Assembly: GCA_011503125.2 (NCBI GenBank)
Contig: WWBZ02000007.1
Span: 1,612,001-1,676,000 of the forward strand
DNA length: 64,000 bases
Source: Botryosphaeria dothidea
Lineage: Eukaryota; Ascomycota; Dothideomycetes; Botryosphaeriales; Botryosphaeriaceae
Direction of reading: 5' to 3'
Positions within the stretch are counted from its first letter, which is position 1. Every line of letters starts with the position of its first letter. Positions 56,421 to 64,000 of this stretch are shown in pieces. Both the position numbers and the translations under genes were made by a program. The notes under the pieces were generated by a model. It was not told the DNA's origin, made no database searches, and was given only the letters and a program-made list of their open reading frames with translations.

Positions 56421-59388
56421 TTAGTCATCCATCGGCTTGTCAACAAGCTCGACGCCAACAGGTCTGTGCGGCGCATCGTCTACCGGGGTCGAAGCGCCGT
56501 CGGCGTCGCGCAGGCTGCCCATACTATCGCGCTTGCCGGTGCCAATCAGACTTTGTCTTGCCAGGCTGCCAGCCTTTCTGGGGAATCGGGAGCTGGCTCC
56601 CGTGGAACGTCCGAGAGAGTTTCTCTTTTCCACCGAGGTCGCACTGGTAGGCGTAGAGGAACCATCGGACGTGATGCTGTCGCGGTTGGAAGCGGAGATG
56701 GTGGTGGATGCGATGCTGTCCCTGTTCGAACCTGTACTGGCAACCGAGGTGGCAGTACCGTTCGTCGCGACGGGCTTTGGGGGGGAGTCATTGAGAACGG
56801 GCGAGTTCTCAAGACTCCCGGGGACCTCAAGGGAATCACGTGTCTTTCCTCCAGTTCCACGACGCTCTGTAGGACTGTTGTTGCTGGTAGCGATCGGAAA
56901 ACGAGTCTCGGGTCCTCCAGTACTCCGGTCACGCCGATGTACCCGCGACGCTGGAGCTGGACTGGAAGCGCGGCTGCGAGAAGCAATGGCCCGAGCGCGC
57001 TCCTCCATGTGAATACGACGGTTGCTCTCGTCGGTGCTGATCGCCCGCGGCCTGGCAGAAGTGGAGTTGCTGTGCGCGAGAGCCGAAGCGCGCTTCAGCT
57101 CTCCAAAGATAGCGTCCTTGTGGGCGAAAAGATCGCGGATTAGGCGGTAGGCATAACGCTCGTTCATGGTAAGAGAGTTCTCTTGGCGCGGCCTCAAGAT
57201 GCAGGGCGACAGCGCCGTTGCCAGGGTCGCGATATAGTTCTCATCCGCGGAAGTGAGCTCAATTAGGCGGACAAAATGGGTCGTAATTGCATCAAGCGTA
57301 GCGATATTTGCAAGACGCAGCTGACCAAGGGTAGACTGGATGACGGAAAGACGGGCGTCCTCGCTAGTTGAGGGTGCAGTCGTGCTGTAGATCGTCTTGA
57401 CGATTTCGTAAACGTGAGATGAGACGAGTGAATCTGAAGATCATCAGCACTAGAATTTCGTCGCTGTCAGAACTCAAAATCGACTTACCGGGAAGCTCGA
57501 GGAGGTACAACTTCAAAACACTAGCGACTATGGGTACCTCATACTGTTCGAGAATTTCGTGAGAGAAAGGCTTGCCGGTGTTGATCTCAGCACGGAGCTT
57601 GTGTGTGGCCGCCAGGGGCACATCCACGAGCCAGATGCCGCGACGAGCTTCGTCGCCTTCCAGATCTGGGTAGTCTGTCGAAGTTAATATTTCTACAGCT
57701 GCGGACATGTTTATTTGAAGAGTATGCTTACGATTGTCGAGGAAAGTCAGGATCGTGGTGACGATAATAGGCACCCGCTTCCGATCAGAGCGAGCCCGAG
57801 CCTCGAGATCGACGCCGAAAGTTTGCTCTGGATACTTCGTCAGCAAAGGCTTATGGGATGCGACGACGTGAGGATGCTTACCGTCAACATTATTGTAGTA
57901 GTTCTCGTAAGTCAAAACCTTGGGCACGAAGTGGCCAGTACGGTAATTCTCGAGGAGATATCTCAGGTCACCCAGAGGCTGAACGGTCTCCTGGAATAGC
58001 ATCATCTTGTCAATGGTGCTCTGGAGAGTAGGCATGACGTTGCTGATGGCGCCCGAGAAATCCAGAACCACTGCCTTAATCGCCTTCAAACGGTCCAGCT
58101 CACAACGCTCCATGAACTTCAAGTGGTCGACCATCGCCTCTTCCAAGTTGCAGCGCAGGAAATCCAGCTTCTTGACAGCAGCCTTGTAACGCTCATCTGC
58201 CTCGCGGGCCTCGCGGCGCAGCTTCTCGGAAGGAGTCTCGCCCGGGCGAGCGGTATTGATGGGGTTCCAGCCGGAGAGGAACTCGCCAACGGCGCTGCTG
58301 GGAGAATCGGCCGTGGCACTATCCGACGACATGACCGAGGAAACCCTCTCGAGGGGCTTCTTCTTCTCGGGGACTCCGGTGATTTGGAAGACCTTGGGCC
58401 TGAACTGGTAGTTCATCTTGGAGCTGTTCGCGAAAGTGCTTCCCACATTACCCAGAAGCCTCAGAAAGCCATGTGAGCACAGGTCCTGGCCGATCCTCTC
58501 GGCATAGCTAACGCTCGTTGCGCCCATGTGCTTCTGAATGTAATCGGTGATGTCGGCACCGCTAGCAACATTCTGGTATGTGCCGATAATGGGAAGCTTG
58601 TATTCGCCAAGCTTGATGTTCTCGAGCATGTGGGTAAAGATCTTCTTAATCTGGTCGGGGTGGTAGGTCTCGTCACCGATTTCGATGGGCTCATCGTCGA
58701 TCTCCTCGGGCTCAGAGATCTTGACGGTAGGGGTGTTCTTGGGGCTCTGGGCCTCGTTCCTGGGGTCCTGGAAAGCTAGCTTGTCCTCTTCCTCGAGATC
58801 CTCGACCAGGCGGCACTTGTTGTAGTACTGGCTGCGGAATTTCCTGACGGCCTCGGCCTGCTTGTCGTGGACCTTGATACGGGCCTGCAGGTCGTCCTGG
58901 GAATTCTGGACGCGCGCGGCGTGGGCCTCGCACCAGCGGCCGAAGGGCTGGACAACGAGTTCGCGAATGTTGGAGGCGATCTTCTTGTGGCTCTGCGACG
59001 CCTGGTCCATCTCGGCGCGGACGCCCTCGTAGGCCTGTGGGTGGGGGCTGGTTAGTTCTCGCCAGACAGCGCGGCGCGGCGCGTCGCAGGACTCACCTTT
59101 CGCACGCTGGCGCCATCATCGCGCCCAAAGCCACCAGAAATGCGGTCTGTCGAGGGCCCGATCTCCGCAAGCTTGGCGGCGTATGCCTCTTCGGCGTCGG
59201 CGCGCAGACGGGCTATTGTGAGCACCTGCTCGTTTTCCTGGACGCCTTGCTGGAGCTTCCCGAAAAGCACGCCCAGGCCTGGCGCAGCAGTCAGTACAGC
59301 TCTCGGGCGCTTGGGAGGGTGGGAGACTGGGGAGCGCACCGCCGGCATAGTCGCCAGACCAGAAGGAGTTCGCGAAGCCGGACGACAT
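56421..59388 (-). CDS. RGD2: F-BAR, DEP and RhoGAP domain protein (RGD2 type)
   Basis: Membrane-associated regulator of Rho-family GTPases. Five exons (59340-59388, 59097-59278, 57732-59034, 57489-57674, 56421-57433) give 910 aa in frame. The F-BAR domain at the N-terminus (MSSGFANSFWSGDYAGG, then GVLFGKLQQGVQENEQVLTI) is split by a DEP domain (about residues 225-310, IGTYQNVASGADITDYIQKH), as in yeast Rgd2. The RhoGAP domain begins near FGVDLEARARSDRKRVPIIV, then has FLDNHYPDLEGDEARRGIW and VLKLYLLELPDSLVSSHVYE. At the arginine-finger position (GIFRxxG in active GAPs) it reads GIWLVD, so Leu replaces Arg. The C-terminal 200 residues are Ser/Thr/Arg-rich and disordered. Domain order and splicing are clear; catalytic activity is doubtful. 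Confidence 0.9.
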
Positions 59389-59898
59389 GATGAAGTTGCG
59401 CTGGCCGGCGCGCGAATCAGCGGGCTAGGGAGGAGGGAGCGAGGAGCGGCGGCAGGGCGGAGGAGGAGGAAGCGAGAGGGAGGCGGCGGGAGGAGTCGTG
59501 TCCTTTGCAGCAGCAGTGTTCGCTGCGGTGCATTTAGTTTAGGGGGGTGTTGAGTGCGGTGCAGCGAGAAACGGCTGCAATTGGCCTTACGGGGATCGTG
59601 CTCTTTCAGCGGTTACGAGGGCGCCCGCCAGCGCCCTACCACAATACCGCCGCCCGCACCTTGCTCTGCTCTCCTGACGGCCCCGGCCCTCGCCCTGCCC
59701 TGCCGCGAAACGCCTACTCAGCCTCAGCTCGGGCGCGCGCCTGTCATCTGCGTACCGGCCGTTGCCAAATATACGACTCCGCGTCACTTCACCGTCGCTC
59801 TCCTGCCTGCGCCGCCGATCATCTCCCAGCCCAAGAGGGACCGCTCGCCCTACCCGCGCGACCCACTCCACGCCCATCACCACCTCCGCGCGCCCGCC
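59389..59898. promoter_or_regulatory. Divergent promoter, RGD2-type / CDC43
   Basis: 510 bp between two start codons, GC-rich. The CDC43 frame is open upstream to 59554 but without family-like sequence. Confidence 0.4.
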
Positions 59899-61342
59899 AT
59901 GTCTGCTGCCGCCGCCGCCCAGCTGAGCGCCCCGCGCCAGCTGACCTACTGGAAGCGCTGTCTCAAGACCTTCCTGCCGCACCTGTACACGTCCAACGAC
60001 TGCAACCGCATGACGCTGGCCTTTTTCATCGTCTCCGCCCTCGACCTGCTGGGCCAGCTGCGCGACGCCACCTCTGAGCAGGAGCGCCAGCACTACATCG
60101 ACTGGGTCTACCACAACCAGCACCCCGATGGCGGCTTCCGCGCCGCCCCAGCCATGAACCTGGCAGGCGCCCGCGCCGACGACAACGCCCACTGGGATCC
60201 GGCAAATCTGCCAGCCACCTTCTTCGCCCTGCAGACGCTCCTGATCCTGGGCGACAACCTGCAGCGCGTGAAGCGGCGGGAGTGTCTGCAGTGGTTGCCA
60301 CGACTGCAGCGCCGCAAGGACGGCAGCTTCGGCGAGACGCTGGGCGAGGGCGGTCGCATCGAGGGCGGCCATGATACGCGCTTCATATACTGCGCTGCCG
60401 GCGTGCGCTGGGTCCTGCGCGGCAGCTCCGTCGAGGGTGCGGTAGACGGCGTGGACGACATCGACGTCGACGCCGTTGTGCGGTGCGTACGCGCGTCGGA
60501 AGTGAGTGTTGCTGCTCAGCCGCGCCATCCTTGACTACTGACTACATCCAGACCTACGATGGAGGCATATCCGAAGCTCCCTACCACGAAGCACATGGTT
60601 CGCACATCCTTGCAATAGTTTGATTGTGATGCCCAGGGCTTCCTTTTTTTTTCTGACCTTTTGCAGCCGGCTTCACGTACTGCGCCATCGGCGCGCTAGC
60701 TCTGCTCGGTCGGCTCCCGAGTAATGCAGGCAGTCGCGTTTCGGATGCTCCCTTGGTCGGCTTGTCCGACCCTGAGCTCACGGCGCGGTGGCTTGTGGCA
60801 CGGCAAACGCTCGCGCTTGATGACGAAGAGCTCATGGAGACATCTGATGGCGACGAGCCCGCGGCAGCCAAGACACCGATAGACGCTCCCCGTGCTGTCA
60901 AGTTGCACAGCCTTCCGAGCCTAATCGGAGAAGCTGGCGGAGCGGACTTCTTGCAATGGGCGGGCTTCAACGGCCGCTGCAATAAGGTTGCTGATACCTG
61001 CTATGCCTGGTGGGTGGGCGGATCTTTATCGGTGCGTTCCCGTGCCTACCTCCGCCCCTCTTGTCCTTTCACTGATTGCGCTCGTAGATGCTTGGTAGAA
61101 TCCATTTGACCTCGCGCTCTACTGCGCGCCGATACTTGCTAGAGAAGACACAGCACCTGGTTGGCGGCTTTGGTAAGATGCCTGGCGACCCTCCGGATAT
61201 CTATCACTCGTATCTAGGACTGGCCGCCCTGTCCCTGTTGGAAGAGCCCGGCGTCAAGCCCATCCGTGCAGCGGCCTGCCTGAGTGAGCACGCATGTCAG
61301 TTCCTGGAAACGCTGCCCTGGCGTAAACAGATCACCGGGTGA
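59899..61342 (+). CDS. CDC43: Geranylgeranyltransferase type I, beta subunit
   Basis: Attaches geranylgeranyl to CaaX proteins such as Rho1 and Cdc42, with the shared alpha subunit. Four exons (59899-60501, 60552-60597, 60667-61031, 61088-61342) give 422 aa. Prenyltransferase repeats are visible: HPDGGFRAAP, RKDGSFGET, YDGGISEAPYHEAHAGFTYC and LVGGFGKMPGDPPD. Zinc ligands are Asp and Cys in DTCYAWWVGGSLSMLG and His in DIYHSYLGLAALSLL. GHDTRFIYCAAGVRW is the conserved RxxYCA segment. The second intron has an unusual donor, GTTCGC, but joining EAHA|GFTYCAIGAL exactly restores the family sequence. The start at 59899 (MSAAAAAQLSAPRQLTYWKR) gives the normal length. Confidence 0.93.
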
Positions 61343-61613
61343 AGCTGTCTGACACGTGCATTGAATTAAACATTGAATGTGGCATTAGCAAACAAAAATC
61401 ACAGCAAAAGCCAAGACTCACTGAGTGCGGACCAATGTACCAGAGACTGCGCCACTCTGTCACCAGAGGGCGAAGTAAAAAGTAGTGTTTTCGGCGGTCA
61501 CAGCTGAACCGCAGCATAGCTCCCGGTGCTGGGAGTATCGGAATTTTCTACAGAAATAGATCTCAATTACTCTTTCTCGGCCTGTTCTTGTGCTCCCGTC
61601 TCTTAAAATGTTG

Positions 61614-63299
61614 TCACTTTGACTCTTGCTGCTCATCCTCCTCGTACGTCTCATCTGCATCCCTCTTGACGTCGAAAACAACGGCAGCGTTCTTGCCAGG
61701 GTATTTTCTCCATCTTCCTGACTTCAGCTCCTTTGCGACAGCTGCGATAATGCAAACGCCGTCCTTGCCCCTGTCTCCTCTCTCGAAGACTGAGAGATCG
61801 TTAATCACACCTCTGACGTTCCCCACCGCAACTTGGTGACCATCGGTGCCGTTAGACACGGCGAGATCGCCGTCGACATCGCCTTGCTGCCTTGTCTGCC
61901 CAACAGTCCCTAAAGATTCGATCTTCCTTCCCTCTTTATTAATCTTCCATGCCCTGATCCATCCGTCCCAGCTGCCGCTGAGAATAACGTCGGTATACGG
62001 AATCGTAGTCAATGCAGTAATCCACCTTGGTTGCGGGGGCGGGATCCAAGCATCCTCATCGATCTTAGCATCCGCATAGACCTCTTCCGGCCTCATGGGC
62101 GGGTCCAAACCGTGGGCCAGCGGGACGGTAAAGACTGGCTTCTTCTTGTGAATGGACCAGAGGGATATCGAGCCATTGTCGCTGCCGGTGACGAACGTCT
62201 CCTCATCGACGAGCGCGACGCGGTCAATGCTACCCTCCGCATAACCTCCACCTGCTTTGGCCGAGTTGCCATCGGACCTGTTTGTCCGGGTGACGCTCGA
62301 TCCTCCACCGCGGAAGACCAGCTGTGATTCTTCAACCACCTTCCATAGTCTTGCCGTTCGATCTCGCGCGCCCACACTTACGCATCGCTCCTGCGCCAGC
62401 GCCGCAATGTCCACCACCGAGTCCTGGTGTCCAAACAGCGTTTCGACGTATGCAAGCTCGTCTAGGCTCCATGTCTTGATCGTTCTATCGGCGCTTGCGC
62501 TAAACAGTTGGTTCTTGCCCCTCCGGAAGGCGAGGGATGTCACGGTATCGCGGTGCTGTGTGAATACTTTGAGGGGCGTGAGATCCTCGGCCCGCCACAC
62601 AATAAGCTTCTTGTCTGCTCCGCCTGTCGCTACAAATTTGCCATCAGACGAGACAGCCACACATAATATTGGCGCCGTATGATGTTGGTAACTTGGGTCG
62701 TTGGCGAAGTTTTTGTTGCCCTTGGACCAGGCAACTTTTGTCGGGCAGCGTCGTGGAGTCAAATTTGAAGGATGTTCGGCGTTTAGGTCTTTGGGCTCAA
62801 CTATCGACCACTTGATCAGGCACATGTCCTTGGTGGTTGTGTATGCGAAGGGTGGGTGTGTTGCGATTGCAGTAGTAGCTTGATTATCGGCACGGAAAAA
62901 AGCGTAGGTTGCGGAGGGGAAGGCGATGCTCGACGCTATCCGACGGTAGACACGACCTTTACTCTCGGCAACATCCTCCTTCAATCGTTCTGCGATGAGG
63001 TCCTTGTCGATTTCTGCGGCGTCAAACCCGGCCTCGTCGACCTCTTCGCGGACATTGTCCAGGTAGCGCTCAGCAAGACGCAGGCGGCGTTCTGCGGCGG
63101 TCTCATGCTCTGATTCCGAGGAATGATCGCTGGCGTCTCCGTCATCATCTCGTGGGCGGGAATCGTCGTCGTCGTCAGATTCGCCGCTGGATATGGAGTC
63201 CTCGCGGCGCTTGCGATTGCGTTTTTCTGGAGCGTGAGCAGATGGCTGAGAGCGCTTTCTTTTGCGCTGGGACGCCGGAGTCGTGAAGAAGGACGACAT
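61614..63299 (-). CDS. RRP9: U3 snoRNP protein Rrp9 (U3-55K)
   Basis: WD40 protein that binds the box B/C region of U3 snoRNA for early 18S rRNA processing. Intronless, 561 aa from 63299. The N-terminus is basic then acidic (KRKRSQPSAHAPEKRNRKRR, then SDDDDDSRPRDDDGDASDH). The segment ERRLRLAERYLDNVREEVD is typical of Rrp9. WD repeats include SSDGKFVATGGADKKLIVW, NQLFSASADRTIKTWSLDEL, CVSVGARDRTARLWKV, FVTGSDNGSISLWSIHKK and VILSGSWDGWIRAWKI. An upstream in-frame ATG at 63407 would add 36 residues without similarity, so I use 63299. Divergent from PRE1. Confidence 0.94.
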   Translation of the reverse strand: MSSFFTTPASQRKRKRSQPSAHAPEKRNRKRREDSISSGESDDDDDSRPRDDDGDASDHSSESEHETAAERRLRLAERYLDNVREEVDEAGFDAAEIDKDLIAERLKEDVAESKGRVYRRIASSIAFPSATYAFFRADNQATTAIATHPPFAYTTTKDMCLIKWSIVEPKDLNAEHPSNLTPRRCPTKVAWSKGNKNFANDPSYQHHTAPILCVAVSSDGKFVATGGADKKLIVWRAEDLTPLKVFTQHRDTVTSLAFRRGKNQLFSASADRTIKTWSLDELAYVETLFGHQDSVVDIAALAQERCVSVGARDRTARLWKVVEESQLVFRGGGSSVTRTNRSDGNSAKAGGGYAEGSIDRVALVDEETFVTGSDNGSISLWSIHKKKPVFTVPLAHGLDPPMRPEEVYADAKIDEDAWIPPPQPRWITALTTIPYTDVILSGSWDGWIRAWKINKEGRKIESLGTVGQTRQQGDVDGDLAVSNGTDGHQVAVGNVRGVINDLSVFERGDRGKDGVCIIAAVAKELKSGRWRKYPGKNAAVVFDVKRDADETYEEDEQQESK

Positions 63300-63651
63300 G
63301 TCGGCGAATTGGATAGCACGAGGGGACAAGTGGTGTGGGTGGGCAAGCGGGCAGTCGGCGCGGAGAGTAGTTGGAAGGTGAGAAATAAATTCGAGAATTC
63401 GCGCCAAGACTTTGCCCGTCGGCGAGTGTGAAGCTCCGACGTGACGGTGAGCTCCCGCGGCGGCCAGGCCAGGCAGCTGGAGCTTCCGTCAACACCACAG
63501 CTCCAGTCCATCGCCAGCCCTTCGATTGTTGCATCCCCGCTCCACCGCTTCCCTTCCCATCCGCCTCGGTCTTCAACTCCCTCGACCTGCTCTCGATTGA
63601 CGTCGCTCTCGCCTACCACATCTCCAGACCTCACACTTCAACGCCGCCAAC
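63300..63651. promoter_or_regulatory. Divergent promoter, RRP9 / PRE1
   Basis: 352 bp between start codons. An ACGTGACG element occurs near 63438. No proteasome-associated control element was recognised. Confidence 0.4.
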
Positions 63652-64000
63652 ATGTGCGTGTCAATCGTCTCGTCGCCGCTGCACCACACTAACTTCTGCT
63701 TAGGGAGGTCTTGCTCGGCATCACGGGCAAGGATTTTACCATCGTTGCCGCCTCCAAGGCTGCCATGCGCGGCGCCAGCATCCTCAAGGCCACCGACGAC
63801 AAGACCAGACCTCTGAACAAGCACACGCTGCTAGCTTTCTCCGGCGAGGCAGGAGATACCGGTGCGCTTTCCACAGCACTGCCTACACTCGATTCCTTTT
63901 GCTGACTCTTGATATTTCCCGCCGTCCAGTTCAGTTTGCAGAGTACATCCAGGCCAACATCCAGCTGTATTCGATGCGCAACGACACCGACCTGGGCCCG
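63652..64000 (+). CDS. PRE1: 20S proteasome subunit beta-4 (5' part)
   Basis: Non-catalytic beta subunit of the 20S proteasome, cut by the window edge. The start codon is split by an intron: AT at 63652-63653, intron 63654-63703 (GTGCGT to CTTAG, CTAAC branch), then G followed by GAG. The product begins MEVLLGITGKDFTIVAASKA, close to MDVLLGIRGKDF in yeast Pre1. Exon 2 is 63704-63861. A second intron at 63862-63929 joins GEAGDT to VQFAEYIQANIQLYSMRNDT, a strongly conserved beta-4 segment. Only the first 77 or so residues are present. Confidence 0.92.

Noticed and set aside
59587..60528. 313-codon frame antisense to CDC43
   Set aside because: The plus strand encodes clear prenyltransferase repeats and zinc ligands.
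63300..63407. N-terminal extension of RRP9 from an upstream ATG
   Set aside because: The 36 extra residues have no Rrp9-like content; the downstream ATG gives the usual start.
1..64000. CRISPR arrays, prokaryotic operons or insertion sequences
   Set aside because: Spliceosomal introns throughout and fungal gene content; no spaced direct repeats or transposase motifs seen.

Overview
The window is nuclear DNA of a filamentous ascomycete (Pezizomycotina), most likely a Dothideomycete. Protein-coding genes are interrupted by many short introns of about 46-70 bp, with GT donors (GTAAGT or GTACGT types), CTGAC or CTAAC-like branch sites and AG acceptors. The gene set is typical of fungi: PRP39, BIG1, a Zn(II)2Cys6 factor, a KIP2-type kinesin, a Kex2-processed pheromone precursor and a mycosporine-type cluster. 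The class is inferred from gene content; no marker in the window proves it. Exon joins were worked out by hand and each multi-exon model was checked for frame.

Layout. 1-5.5 kb: gene-poor, with a decayed SF2 (DEAD-box-like) helicase. 5.6-7.6 kb (-): mitochondrial methionyl-tRNA synthetase in six exons. 8.8-9.8 kb (+): alpha-factor-like pheromone precursor with five CX3RGXXC peptides in two alternating types, preceded by TATTGA-type sites that resemble the MAT1-1-1 motif. 11.0-16.5 kb: BIG1 (-) and an NF-X1-type RING/R3H protein (+), divergent. 17.5-24.5 kb (-): PRP39, a conserved protein of unknown function and a Zn(II)2Cys6 regulator. 24.5-28.1 kb: long GC-rich non-coding stretch. 28.1-30.7 kb (+): SAM-PH polarity-type protein. 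30.7-35.7 kb: gene desert, richer in A/T. 35.7-41.5 kb (-): fucosyltransferase-like type II membrane protein and a KIP2/KipA kinesin-7.

42.5-48.3 kb: three-gene candidate mycosporine cluster. A sedoheptulose-7-phosphate cyclase (-) is divergent from a COMT-type O-methyltransferase (+), which is followed by a membrane-anchored ATP-grasp ligase (+). Together they could make 4-deoxygadusol and join it to one amino acid, giving an oxo-mycosporine. No second ligase (D-Ala-D-Ala ligase type or NRPS-like) is nearby, which fits the mono-substituted mycosporines known from fungi.

48.6-64 kb: housekeeping genes with two lineage-type unknowns. These are UTP13 (-), an unknown membrane protein (+), an unknown Ala/Thr- then Gly-rich protein (+), an RGD2-type F-BAR/DEP/RhoGAP protein (-) without the canonical arginine finger, CDC43 (+), RRP9 (-) and the 5' part of PRE1 (+), whose start codon is split by an intron. 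The window ends inside PRE1.
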